A stretch of 28,922 nucleotides of DNA, taken from a virus. Where the stretch lies: positions 1 through 28,922 of IMG/VR virus record IMGVR_UViG_3300049825_000988; one strand, written 5' to 3'. The notes beneath the pieces were generated by a model that saw only the letters and a list, made by a program, of their open reading frames with translations, was not told where the DNA came from and ran no database searches. Below, in pieces: positions 1-7,995 of this stretch. The position numbers were made by a program, and so were the translations under genes. The stretch's first letter is position 1. Each line of letters begins with the position of its first letter.

Positions 1-1105
1 CCCCATAGTAAGGTCCCGCAATATCCGTCCCCGCGAGCCCCCCATCCCCACCCATCGAAGTTGGGCCATTCCCGCCGGTCGTTCCATGACGCCCATCCAA
101 AATGGTGCCTGACCCAGAGCGACCGCCGTGCCCTGCGGATACGCAGTGCTGTTCCGCGAAGACTTCGTTACCTGGATTGATAAGTGCAGAATCGCCGCCA
201 CGTGCGGCGACGCCGCCCGCTGCATACGTCGTAATAAACCGACCCTGCGCGCCGCCCTGAAACCTTATCAGGCCTGTTACTTCCGAATATTGTCCGGGTG
301 TGGCCGCCGTGGGCGCAGCACCAAAATTTCCCGTTCCACCCGGCCCGCCGGTGCCAATGAATAGGCTCAGCGTCGCCAAGGGCGTGACCGCAACAATGGA
401 GCCGCCATAGGAGCCGGCCGCCCCGCCTCCGCCGCCGCGAGCGTAGGAGTTTATCGCGTTGTCCCCTCCCATTCCTCCGGCCCCGCCACCGCCGGCGCCG
501 CTGCCTTCGATGAACAGTTTTGTCACTCCACGCGGCACCACAAAACTGGCGGCGCCTGGTGTACCAAAAAAGGCGGTTCGCGTTCGCGGCCCTTGGCCGC
601 TTTGGTGCAGGCGCCAGCCGCCGAAGTAGACGAAGGTTGCCCAGGATCCTTCCTGTGCATCGCCAAAGCCGATCTCGAACATCGTCAGGCTCGCGTTGTC
701 CTTGACGTACACCGTGTACGCGAAGCCGGGTTCCGCGTAGACCGTGCACGTGTCCCCCGCCGTTGCTCCCGTGTTGGTCAGTTGCAGGTTTCTCGACACG
801 CTAAATGTCGACGGGACACGGTAAATGTGGCCCCATGCGGCCGTCCCGAGAACGGTGTCGGCGGCATCACTGAGGGTGACGACGTTTGAAATGATCCGTC
901 CCTGGCCACTGGTGCCACCCATTCGGATGGGGGCATCCATTTGAATCCCAGAACCGCCCAACGTCAGCACCGCCGCGGGGGTCCAAACGCCACCATCGTC
1001 GCCGTTGATGGCGCGAAACGTCTTCTCGTCGAGGTCGTCAAAGTCGGCCTCGGTAGGGACAGAGCCCGTCAGCCAATCGGCTCGTGTGCGAGAATTGTGC
1101 GCCAT
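1..1105 (-). CDS. Glycine-rich tail fibre / receptor-binding protein (3' end outside window)
   Basis: The frame opens at ATG 1105 and stays open to the left edge, giving at least 368 residues with no stop, so the gene is partial. The N-terminal 50 residues (MAHNSRTRADWLTGSVPTEA...) are soluble and could be the baseplate-attachment part. From about residue 200 a typical phage glycine-rich adhesin domain begins: the lead-in FVVPRGVTKLFIEGSGAGGG is followed by a long run of Gly-Gly, Gly-Ala and Gly-Ser segments up to the edge. In Mu-like phages the last tail gene after gp47/gp48 is the fibre, and this gene is in that position. The poly-glycine character suggests a host-recognition tip packed from polyglycine helices, which is inferred from the family. 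No chaperone gene is visible because the window ends. Confidence 0.75.
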   Translation of the reverse strand, partial: MAHNSRTRADWLTGSVPTEADFDDLDEKTFRAINGDDGGVWTPAAVLTLGGSGIQMDAPIRMGGTSGQGRIISNVVTLSDAADTVLGTAAWGHIYRVPSTFSVSRNLQLTNTGATAGDTCTVYAEPGFAYTVYVKDNASLTMFEIGFGDAQEGSWATFVYFGGWRLHQSGQGPRTRTAFFGTPGAASFVVPRGVTKLFIEGSGAGGGGAGGMGGDNAINSYARGGGGGAAGSYGGSIVAVTPLATLSLFIGTGGPGGTGNFGAAPTAATPGQYSEVTGLIRFQGGAQGRFITTYAAGGVAARGGDSALINPGNEVFAEQHCVSAGHGGRSGSGTILDGRHGTTGGNGPTSMGGDGGLAGTDIAGPYYG

Positions 1106-1121
1106 CTTTTGCTTTGTCCTT

Positions 1122-2054
1122 TTAGAAGGTTACCGTCCCGATCGGTACAAGTCCGATGCGCGACACGCCGACGGTAAACGGGCCTGCGGTGGATGGACTC
1201 GACGCTTCGACGATCGCCCAGACGGTTGTCCCTCGCACCATGCGGCGCATCAACTGATCAACCTTTCGGCGGATCAGCGGATTGCTTGCTGCACTTGCGG
1301 TCAGGACCACGAGCATCGCTCGACGCCACGATATCCATGTCGGCGCGTGCGTGCGAACAATCGCGCCGATGTCATGGGGCCGCGCGAAGATTGCGGTGGC
1401 CGTGAGCGCTCCACTGGTTGCCGCGGAAACGACGGTGATCGCTTCCGCGTTCGCTAGGTTTTCTGGCTGCACGCTGTAGCGCTCGCCCGGGCGCATGCGC
1501 GCTCCGTCCGCGAAGAGGTTTTCGTAAACGAAACTCGCGGGCGTTCCAAGTGACGATATCGCCGTGGTCATTCGGAACATGCGCGGGATGGATGTTGGCG
1601 CATCCCATGCGCCTTTCCCCTCCCCTGTCACTCCGGGGGTGAGATTGCTTGGCTGAGTGTGGAGACCAACAAAGTTGCTCCCCAACAGCGTTCGCAATGC
1701 ATTTTCGAGGCTCTCACGCCTCGGTCCACGGCCGATCAGCTTGCGCGACGCGACCTCACGTCGCCGAACTTCCTCACTGTCGCTCGGCAGAGGAACAACC
1801 CCGAACTTCCGCTCAAGGGCCGGCAGGAGTTCCACGGAGCGAAGCGGGCGCCGTTGGTCAAAGCCGTGCCGAAGCGTGGCTCTGACGGCGGCCAGCGCCA
1901 GCGCTTTCGCGTACAAGCCCGCGGCAACGTGCGTGTCCAAAAGGAACGATCCCGCTTGGTTGCTTGTCATCGACGCGTAAAGCGCCGTTGCGGACGTCTC
2001 CGTTGAGCCAAAACTCAACAGCCCGAACGGGCCAAACTCGCCGAAGCCGGCCAT
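1122..2054 (-). CDS. Putative baseplate/tail protein in the Mu gp48 position
   Basis: 310 residues. The ATG at 2054 shares its first base with the TGA of the upstream gene (TGATG), so I prefer it to the TTG one codon earlier. The N-terminus is rich in Gly and Phe (MAGFGEFGPFGLLSFG). Residues about 40-110 are helical, with a segment LLPALERKFGVVPLPSDSEE that recalls the part of gp48/YmfQ-type tail proteins where a polymerised domain meets the baseplate wedge; this resemblance is weak. The C-terminal third is beta-rich. It lies between the J-like wedge region and the tail fibre, where Mu encodes gp48 and P2 encodes gpI, and at 310 residues it is longer than those. A fibre-connecting or baseplate role is inferred from position. 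Confidence 0.6.
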   Translation of the reverse strand: MAGFGEFGPFGLLSFGSTETSATALYASMTSNQAGSFLLDTHVAAGLYAKALALAAVRATLRHGFDQRRPLRSVELLPALERKFGVVPLPSDSEEVRRREVASRKLIGRGPRRESLENALRTLLGSNFVGLHTQPSNLTPGVTGEGKGAWDAPTSIPRMFRMTTAISSLGTPASFVYENLFADGARMRPGERYSVQPENLANAEAITVVSAATSGALTATAIFARPHDIGAIVRTHAPTWISWRRAMLVVLTASAASNPLIRRKVDQLMRRMVRGTTVWAIVEASSPSTAGPFTVGVSRIGLVPIGTVTF

Positions 2055-2527
2055 CAAAACACCGACACGGTGACGTCGGCGTCAATGGCAGCGTTCGCGT
2101 TGTCGGCGGTGTAGACCTCCACACCGTTCGCGATCAAAACGACGTCCGGCACTGCGACCGCAGCGCCGCCGCGATTGGTCGAGACCATCGGGCGGGAGTT
2201 CGCGGTCGGAAACTTCCCCGCCGGCCACACGATGCTCGTGCGACCGACGCCAAGGTCCGTGACCGTGAAGTCGCCCAACACGATGTCTTCTCGCACCGAC
2301 GCGAACGAGTGCACCGAAGGCACTCCGGCCAGGTATTGGAGGCTGATCCTCAGGAGCGGGATCATGCGCCCGAAGGCGGCGGCCAGCCGGGCGATCTGCA
2401 TGTACTCCTCCGCCGCGGGCATGTGCGGCGGCACCGTTGCCGTGACATTCGTTTTGGTCCCGTTGATGATGTCTGCTTCGCCGGGCCGCTTCGGAGGTAC
2501 TTGCTGAAACGTGAGCGTTGATGTCAC
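2054..2527 (-). CDS. Uncharacterised baseplate-region protein
   Basis: 157 residues, not recognised. A GAGGAGG Shine-Dalgarno sequence overlapping the upstream gene's stop sits about 8 bases before GTG 2527, so I chose GTG over the TTG at 2530. The N-terminus (MTSTLTFQQVPPKRPGEADI) looks beta-stranded. A helical middle (about residues 40-70) is followed by more strands ending in DADVTVSVF. It has no cysteines, signal peptide or membrane segment. It is inserted between the J-like wedge gene and the gp48-position gene, where Mu has nothing, so it is probably an accessory baseplate component. Its 3' end overlaps the next gene by one base. Confidence 0.7.
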   Translation of the reverse strand: MTSTLTFQQVPPKRPGEADIINGTKTNVTATVPPHMPAAEEYMQIARLAAAFGRMIPLLRISLQYLAGVPSVHSFASVREDIVLGDFTVTDLGVGRTSIVWPAGKFPTANSRPMVSTNRGGAAVAVPDVVLIANGVEVYTADNANAAIDADVTVSVF

Positions 2528-2540
2528 CAAGTGAACCTCC

Positions 2541-4034
2541 TCAGAGCGGATAAATTCGCAATTTGCGCAGGGACGTCAGCGTGGCGGTCGATGCCAACGC
2601 ATTCACCGTCGGTGCGGTGCGGGGCAACGCAGGCGACGCGACTTGGATGTCGTCGACCGACGCTACGGCGTAGATTCCAACGAGCACGCGGCCCGTGAGT
2701 TCGTACGGGTACGCCTCGAACCCTGTCGGATCGCGACGTTGACGAAGCCCCCCCTCGTCGAAGCTGAAAAGGAAATCGCTCGGCCCCAACTGCAAGCCAT
2801 CCGCCAGGGGTTGCAACACATCCGCCAGCGAATCGCTCCACGGCATCGGGCGGTCGTTGAGCTGTGGGACGTAGGCCTCGTCGGAAGCGCCGTTGGCGGT
2901 CGTGAACGTCACCAGCCACGGTGTGCCCGGCGCTCCGTTGCCGGCCGTGATGGCCCCGACAGTCTTGCGGACGAAGGTCTCGTTCGTCTGATCCCAAAAC
3001 GCGAGGGTGGTCCCGGCACCGGGCGCCACGGGGGTCGCTTGCGCCGTCGCAATGGCGGCGGTGAGAGCGTTCGCGCTGGTCACCGTCACGTAGTAGGGCT
3101 GCGTCGCGTGGTAGAGCGGCCACGGCAGAATGTCGCTCCATCCTGCCGCCGTGCGGCTCCATCGCACTTTCAGATCGATATCGATCGGATCGTCTAAAAG
3201 CGTGAACATGAACAGGCCATCGTCGGCCGGCATCTTCCCGATCACGTTCGCTCTGACCAACGCGATCTCAAGCGCCGTCGGGCGGCGCGAGCCAAACCGT
3301 GACGAGGGGAACATCGTGAACGCCATGCCCATCGTCCCCGGGCCGAGGATGGCCGGGTACGTGAACGCGGCCTGGACCGATATCCCAGGGGTGAGCAGGG
3401 CCGCCTTGCGGTAGTCCGCGCTGTTGCCGGCGAGGGCTGGCGTAGACCGCTCCGCCCGGATGCGGCGACGAAGATCGTCGTCGAGTTCTTGCGAGCGGCC
3501 CCCGGATAGCCCGCTGCCGTCCGCTTGCGCAACCACGATGGCCGTGTCTGCCAAGCCCGGCGGTGGGGACACCCACTTGAGCACTGCTCCCGCGGCCACG
3601 TCCGAATCCGGCCCCAGTTCCACGCCAACGACCGGCACCTGTTGCCCGGTCTCATAGAGATTTGTGAGCAGCGCCACGTAGCGGAAACCCGTTTGTTCGT
3701 CCCGGCAGGCCGTGCCCGCCAGAATGGTCTCGCCGCCGGCGACCGTCGTGACCACGACAGCGCCCGAAGCCCCGACAGCCGGGAGCCGCCGTGGGAGCCC
3801 CAGATCCGCCGCCTCGTCTTCCAGCTCCGTCCCGGAGAGGTTGTCGATGTCGGCGCCACCGCCCAGAAGGGCCGCCTCTGCGTAAATCGGCAAGAGGTGG
3901 TCCGCCAGCACCCGGGCGTCCACTCCGGGCAATGTATTCGGGCCAATCTTGGCGCCCGGATTGCGAAGTGTGTAGTCGCGCTCGTATCTGCGAATCAGTT
4001 CATCCCGACTTGGAATCAGAATCTTTTCTGCCAT
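2541..4034 (-). CDS. Baseplate wedge protein, J-like (Mu gp47 family)
   Basis: 497 residues, a baseplate J-like protein that with the gp46/W-type protein forms the wedge around the tail hub. The N-terminal helical part contains PGVDARVLADHLLPIYAEAA, followed by the conserved element DNLSGTELEDEAADLGLPRR (about residues 63-82). A beta domain follows (GASGAVVVTT, AGTACRDEQTGFRYV), and then the stretch in which GGRSQELDDDLRRRI precedes AGNSADYRKAAL, typical of J/gp47 proteins. The length is somewhat above Mu gp47 and P2 gpJ. Its ATG shares a base with the stop of the gp46-like gene, as expected for two proteins made together. Assignment is based on motif and order. Confidence 0.9.
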   Translation of the reverse strand: MAEKILIPSRDELIRRYERDYTLRNPGAKIGPNTLPGVDARVLADHLLPIYAEAALLGGGADIDNLSGTELEDEAADLGLPRRLPAVGASGAVVVTTVAGGETILAGTACRDEQTGFRYVALLTNLYETGQQVPVVGVELGPDSDVAAGAVLKWVSPPPGLADTAIVVAQADGSGLSGGRSQELDDDLRRRIRAERSTPALAGNSADYRKAALLTPGISVQAAFTYPAILGPGTMGMAFTMFPSSRFGSRRPTALEIALVRANVIGKMPADDGLFMFTLLDDPIDIDLKVRWSRTAAGWSDILPWPLYHATQPYYVTVTSANALTAAIATAQATPVAPGAGTTLAFWDQTNETFVRKTVGAITAGNGAPGTPWLVTFTTANGASDEAYVPQLNDRPMPWSDSLADVLQPLADGLQLGPSDFLFSFDEGGLRQRRDPTGFEAYPYELTGRVLVGIYAVASVDDIQVASPALPRTAPTVNALASTATLTSLRKLRIYPL

Positions 4035-4489
4035 CAGGCCCTCACCGCGATACGTGTCGCGCGCACCGTTGGCGCCGGCAAGCGGAGGTTGGTGTAGTCC
4101 ACAAAGAAGAACGGCCGCCCGTTTGCATCGGGCGCGAGCGGAGCGCCGTGAAACGCGATGTCCCCATCGCTGATCAATTGTTGAAGCGCGTCTTTGACCA
4201 CCAAAGTTACGGTGAGCTGCATTGATGCTCGTGAAGCGCGACGGAGCCGGGCCACGTCCAGCCCCGAGGTCGGGGTCGACTGCGTTCCGACAAGCGGGCG
4301 CCCGACCGCCAGCGCGACGGCTTGATCCACGGGATGCACGAGCGTCAATTCGCCGTTGCCATCCAACGGAAAGGTTCGCGTCTGAATGTCAAATTTCGCC
4401 GATCTCAACGTGGAGCCATCGGGTGCCGAGGGGGTTGGCGTCGTGTGCCCCGCCGGTCCAGCTCCCGCGATGAAGTCTCCGGCGCCCAT
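4034..4489 (-). CDS. Baseplate wedge protein, gp25/W-like (Mu gp46 family)
   Basis: 151 residues. The central part has the gp46/gp25 pattern: a short N-terminal arm, then SAKFDIQTRTFPLDGNGELT, then a helical core HPVDQAVALAVGRPLVGTQS and a segment ending in TLVVKDALQQLISDGDI. The C-terminus is strand-rich (PFFFVDYTNLRLPAPTVRAT). Proteins of this family connect the tail hub to the J-like wedge. It lies directly upstream of the J-like gene with a one-base stop/start overlap. The N-terminal arm is rich in Gly, Ala, Pro and Thr and is probably flexible. No other family fits the position as well. Confidence 0.75.
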   Translation of the reverse strand: MGAGDFIAGAGPAGHTTPTPSAPDGSTLRSAKFDIQTRTFPLDGNGELTLVHPVDQAVALAVGRPLVGTQSTPTSGLDVARLRRASRASMQLTVTLVVKDALQQLISDGDIAFHGAPLAPDANGRPFFFVDYTNLRLPAPTVRATRIAVRA

Positions 4490-4501
4490 TGCGACGGCAA
4501 G

Positions 4502-4906
4502 TCAATCAGAAAACGGGCAGTGTGGCGCTGGAATCTGAGGCAAAGGGGGCACCTTCGGCAGGCTTGGCAGCGCGAACGGCAACGGCGGCACGCGGAACGC
4601 CGCGGTGAGCGCGGGGAACCCCGGCAGCCCGCCGCCTCCGGGCAATCGGATCCCCTGCGTCGGATCGGGCAACGCGGGCAGCGACGGCACCTTCGGCAGG
4701 CTTGGCAGCGCGAACGGCAACGGCGGCACGCGGAACGCCGCGGTGAGCGCGGGGAACCCCGGCAGCCCGCCGCCTCCGGGCAATCGGATCCCCTGCGTCG
4801 GATCGGGCAACGCGGGCAGCGATGGCACCTTCGGCAGGCTCGGCAGCGCGAACGGCAAGGGCGGCACACGGAACGCCGCCGTCAGCGACGGAAGAGAACA
4901 CCCCAT
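4502..4906 (-). CDS. Proline-rich tandem-repeat protein of the baseplate region
   Basis: 134 residues, not recognised as a known family. Almost the whole protein is a 46-residue unit present about 2.6 times. Each unit begins LTAAFRVPPLPFALPSLPKV, continues through SLPALPDPTQGIRLP, and ends with a GGGGLPGFPA hinge. Proline recurs every third residue over much of the unit (LPx pattern), which suggests a polyproline II rod joined by glycine hinges. The short C-terminal tail is PQIPAPHCPFSD, with the only cysteine besides Cys3. The ATG directly follows the TGA of the spike gene (TGAATG), so the two are probably translated together. Placement between spike (gp45-like) and wedge (gp46-like) suggests a small virion or assembly protein; Mu has no gene here. 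The antisense frames over the repeat are also open, but all neighbours read on the minus strand. Confidence 0.65.
   Translation of the reverse strand: MGCSLPSLTAAFRVPPLPFALPSLPKVPSLPALPDPTQGIRLPGGGGLPGFPALTAAFRVPPLPFALPSLPKVPSLPALPDPTQGIRLPGGGGLPGFPALTAAFRVPPLPFALPSLPKVPPLPQIPAPHCPFSD
4553..4893. repeat. In-frame 138 bp tandem repeat, about 2.5 copies
   Basis: Copy 1 covers 4553-4690, copy 2 covers 4691-4828, and a diverged partial copy starts at 4829 and fades near 4893. By eye, copies 1 and 2 differ at one base (gacggc versus gatggc at the copy end), while the partial copy has several changes. The unit is 46 codons, so a gain or loss of a copy keeps the reading frame of the proline-rich protein. 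The near identity of two copies points to a very recent duplication or ongoing homogenisation. Confidence 0.95.
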
Positions 4907-5707
4907 TCAGGTGGCCGTGACGTCTTTCGTCTTGAGCTGTTGCAGGAGCAGTTGCAACGGGGCCACCAGCGGAGCGGTGGCTTGCGTCGCTACCGTCGGC
5001 GGCAAAGTTACGGCAAATCCCGCCTGGATCATGGCCAATAGCCCATTGACAAGTTGCTCGACAATATCCCCATACGCCAAAGCCTTGGCGCCCTGCGGTG
5101 CGCCAAGAATGGTCGCGCCGTTCACCGTCACGCCGTCATCGTTGATGACAATGAACGCACTTCCTGAGGCATTCTTGATCGTAATGGCCGAGTCGGCAGC
5201 AGACATCGTGATGGCCAAGCCGGAGCCGTGGACGATCTCAATGCTTTCTGCGCCCGCGGCGCGTACGTTGATCCCGATGGCCATGGCCTTCGATGGCGTG
5301 GCGTCTGCTGTCTCCCCGCTGAATTGATAGGGGACGTAAACTTGAAAGCTTCCGCTGGTCCCGTCGATGCTGGTAAACGCGGGGAGCGCTTTCTTGCCAC
5401 CGTACATCATCGCGCCCCCGTTCGTGACGCGCGGCAATTTGTCGGTCATTCGCGAATCCCCTAACGGGAACGCGTGACCTCTGTCGTTGGACCATGCAGT
5501 GAGGAACTTCCCGCACTTGTTTGAGATCGGCACCAGATTGGTGCCGCGCTCGCCTTCGTGAGGTAGCCCAAAGAACCCAGAGAAGTGGTGCAGTTCGTAC
5601 GGGATCAGTCCCGCTTCATCTTCGCCGTACGAATCCGGTTGCACTTGCGGGACGCCATCGTCCGCATAGCTCACCTTGATTCCAGCCGCAATATCCCACT
5701 CTCTCAT
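4907..5707 (-). CDS. Baseplate central spike protein (Mu gp45 / P2 gpV family)
   Basis: 266 residues. The central spike caps the tail tube and punctures the outer membrane in phages of this family. Residues about 25-110 fit an OB-fold-like N-terminal domain (HHFSGFFGLPHEGERGTNLV is a gp45-type stretch), then come repeated beta strands typical of a triple-stranded beta-helix (GLAITMSAADSAITIKNASG, AFIVINDDGVTVNGATILGA). The C-terminus continues for about 60 residues into a predicted helix (IVEQLVNGLLAMIQAGFAVT) and a Gln/Leu-rich end. I see no HxH motif of the kind that binds iron at the P2 and Mu spike tips. The start overlaps the hub gene's stop by ATGA. Confidence 0.85.
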   Translation of the reverse strand: MREWDIAAGIKVSYADDGVPQVQPDSYGEDEAGLIPYELHHFSGFFGLPHEGERGTNLVPISNKCGKFLTAWSNDRGHAFPLGDSRMTDKLPRVTNGGAMMYGGKKALPAFTSIDGTSGSFQVYVPYQFSGETADATPSKAMAIGINVRAAGAESIEIVHGSGLAITMSAADSAITIKNASGSAFIVINDDGVTVNGATILGAPQGAKALAYGDIVEQLVNGLLAMIQAGFAVTLPPTVATQATAPLVAPLQLLLQQLKTKDVTAT

Positions 5708-7035
5708 GTGTCAACCTCGTCGTAGCCGAACACAAGATCCTCTCGACGCATCAGTCGTAACTCAGTTGTCGTCCCTGAGGCGCTTCGCCGGTAGCGGACG
5801 TCCTCAATGTAGCACGTGTCGCTCAGCCCGAGCTGATAGCTGTCGAAGTGGACCATCGTGTCAGGACGCCAAACCACTCGATTGTTCGTGCCTGTCTCCG
5901 TGGTGGTGTGGCCCGCCACCGTAACGCTCATCTGCCAATCGCGGCGGCGGCTTTCCGCGATCTTCCGCCGGGCCATAAGTTCGGCCTGCGCGTCCGTTTG
6001 GACGTGCCAGTCCCGGAACGTGTGAACGCGCTTGTATCCATAGTCTTTCATTTCAGGGTCTACGTACGACCCGCGGTGCTTCACCGTCGGAGCTTTCTTG
6101 CCGCCGCCCCTGCCATAGACAATATACTCGCTGGCGCGCCCCACGGTCGAATTGCGAAAACTGAAGTCGAGGACATTCGCTGGGCCTTCGTTTGGAGCGT
6201 GCACCAAACGATACAACGGCGCGATGTCGGCATTCGGCGCCGTGATCATGTACCGACCACTCGGCGCGGCGTACAGGAACAACCCGGCGCGATCGAGTAC
6301 ACGTTTGATGAGGTCGAAATACTTATCACCTAATCGCATCCGTATCGCGGACGCGCCAAGGCTCTTTTCTTCCACCGTAGTGGAACTTGGCAACGCCGGA
6401 CGGCCCCGCGCCATCGACCGTCGTACCGCCTCTGTCGTAAACATCGCCGTGGCATCAAACTTGCCATGCGCCAGGACCGCATTCACGAAGGCCAAGTGCG
6501 TTTTTTCAGTAAATGATCTCTCGGCGTTCGTGTAGGAATCCGCCAAGTCCTGCAACGTGTCGCGCCCAGCCACGTTGACGATGGCCGATTGCCCGCCGGC
6601 GCCGATCGTGTCGATCCGTCCCGTTTGGACCAGCACACCCCCAATGCGCAAGACGAATGGCTTGCGGGGCTTCACAAGGCTGAGCAGCTCGCGGACTCTG
6701 CCGCCGTGGCCCATCACGAAGGCGAATGACGCGGGCTGAGTGAACACCGCGGTGTGCACGTCGTAGCTCTCGACCGTCAGCGCCGGCAGGCCATCGATCT
6801 CCAGCGTCACCTGATCATCGAACGACCCCAGCGACAACGGCTCTTCCGTCGGCTGGAAGTGCTTGTCCTTCTCGGCGACCACGACCTGGGCAGGCGCGTC
6901 CGCCGCAATCTTGGCGAACGGTTTCATGGGCGCCGCCGCGCGGCGGCGCGCGTACTCCACGGCGCTGTCCAACCACCGACTCACCGGCTCGAACGGTGAA
7001 CCGAGATCCGCGCGAGGGTTCCGGGGGTCGGCCAT
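5704..7035 (-). CDS. Baseplate hub protein (Mu gpP/gp44, P2 gpD-like)
   Basis: 443 residues. The hub links the tube to the spike. The conserved part starts near residue 74 (DDQVTLEIDGLPALTVESYD) and continues with a domain containing KPFVLRIGGVLVQTGRIDTI and the stretch IVNVAGRDTLQDLADSYTNA, typical of gp44/gpD hubs. The C-terminal part has a later hub domain (GSYVDPEMKDYGYKRVHTFR, then ELMARRKIAESRRRDWQMSV). The first 70 residues are an Ala/Lys/Pro-rich extension that I do not recall from Mu gpP. It lies between the gpN-like and spike genes as in Mu. The ATG overlaps the TAA of the gpN-like gene by one base. Confidence 0.85.
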   Translation of the reverse strand: MADPRNPRADLGSPFEPVSRWLDSAVEYARRRAAAPMKPFAKIAADAPAQVVVAEKDKHFQPTEEPLSLGSFDDQVTLEIDGLPALTVESYDVHTAVFTQPASFAFVMGHGGRVRELLSLVKPRKPFVLRIGGVLVQTGRIDTIGAGGQSAIVNVAGRDTLQDLADSYTNAERSFTEKTHLAFVNAVLAHGKFDATAMFTTEAVRRSMARGRPALPSSTTVEEKSLGASAIRMRLGDKYFDLIKRVLDRAGLFLYAAPSGRYMITAPNADIAPLYRLVHAPNEGPANVLDFSFRNSTVGRASEYIVYGRGGGKKAPTVKHRGSYVDPEMKDYGYKRVHTFRDWHVQTDAQAELMARRKIAESRRRDWQMSVTVAGHTTTETGTNNRVVWRPDTMVHFDSYQLGLSDTCYIEDVRYRRSASGTTTELRLMRREDLVFGYDEVDT

Positions 7036-7988
7036 TACAGAATCACGTACCGGATGTTGGTGCCCGCGGGAATTGCGAGCGAATCCTCAAACTGATTCTG
7101 CTGCAAAAGCTCGCTGCCGCGTCCCGCATCGCCGGCGAAGATCGCGGCGGAGACTTCGGGCAGCGCCATTTGTTTCGGCACGACGTAGTTCCGCGCCTGG
7201 TTGGACCTCTGCACCGTCGCACGAAGCGATTCCAGGCTCGACCAAAGATCCTTGCCCGCTTCCACGACACGCCACGCTTCTGGGTTCGTGAGAAAGGACA
7301 GCTTCTTGTCCGCCCGCTGCACCAGTTGCGATGCCTGCTGAATCTTGCTGGCCACCTGGTTTCCCAGAAGTTCCGCGCTGTCGACGATCGCCAAGACGCT
7401 TTCGACCGCGCCTGCGATCTGATCCAGCAAGTTTTGGTCGGGTACCGTTTTTTCGGTGTTCGACTTCTTGATGTAGGCGTTGATCTCGTCGTCCCAAGTG
7501 ACCTGTCTTTTTCGGACATCACTGGTGGGCCACTGGACGGCGCGGCTTCCCGACGCGTCAACGGTGAGGTCCTGCACGAACTCCATGCTCACCTCTTCGC
7601 CGCTGCGTACCATCGCGCTCTGTTTCCGCGTCAATGACGTCATCATCGCAGTCATCTGTCCGATGGTCGGAACCACCAGAAGGAACGAGCCGCCCGCGTT
7701 GTAGAGGATATTCAACGATTCCAACAACTCCGGGTACAGGGGGATCCCGTCGTTTAAGTCGTCATAGTCGATGTCTTCGTCGAAGACCGGGGTCAGTCGC
7801 ACACGAGCGACCGAGCGGCCGATCTTCTCCAATTGGCCGCCGGACACGTGCGGATACTCGTGCAGGTGATGGCGCCACGACGACATCGTCTCGATGTCCC
7901 GAACGGGGAACTTTAGCCCCGCAAACTCACACGGCGGCAACTTATCGAAGTGCGCTGCCGCGGGGAAAACTTGTCGAGGTTTCGCCAT
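7035..7988 (-). CDS. Mu gpN-like tail/DNA circularisation protein
   Basis: 317 residues. The N-terminal domain carries the pattern of the DNA circularisation N-terminal family (PF07157, Mu gpN): FPVRDIETMSSWRHHLHEYP, then SGGQLEKIGRSVARVRLTPV, then LYPELLESLNILYNAGGSFL. In Mu gpN is a tail/baseplate component, named after its effect on DNA circularisation after infection. Residues about 175-270 are helical. The C-terminal 50 residues (RNYVVPKQMALPEVSAAIFA ... AIPAGTNIRYVIL) end like tail proteins of the LysM/gpX kind. It is in the same order as in Mu: tape measure, gpN, hub. Confidence 0.8.
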   Translation of the reverse strand: MAKPRQVFPAAAHFDKLPPCEFAGLKFPVRDIETMSSWRHHLHEYPHVSGGQLEKIGRSVARVRLTPVFDEDIDYDDLNDGIPLYPELLESLNILYNAGGSFLLVVPTIGQMTAMMTSLTRKQSAMVRSGEEVSMEFVQDLTVDASGSRAVQWPTSDVRKRQVTWDDEINAYIKKSNTEKTVPDQNLLDQIAGAVESVLAIVDSAELLGNQVASKIQQASQLVQRADKKLSFLTNPEAWRVVEAGKDLWSSLESLRATVQRSNQARNYVVPKQMALPEVSAAIFAGDAGRGSELLQQNQFEDSLAIPAGTNIRYVIL

Positions 7989-7995
7989 CTTTCCC

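Noticed and set aside
168-749. Minus-strand open frame of 193 codons at the left end
   Set aside because: It is out of frame with the glycine-rich fibre, which has the proper start, family-like sequence and continues to the edge. The 193-codon frame is Arg-rich without pattern.
4322-5327. Plus-strand open frames over the proline-rich repeat
   Set aside because: The repeat length is a multiple of three, so several frames stay open in every copy. All neighbours read on the minus strand and the minus frame has coupled start and stop.
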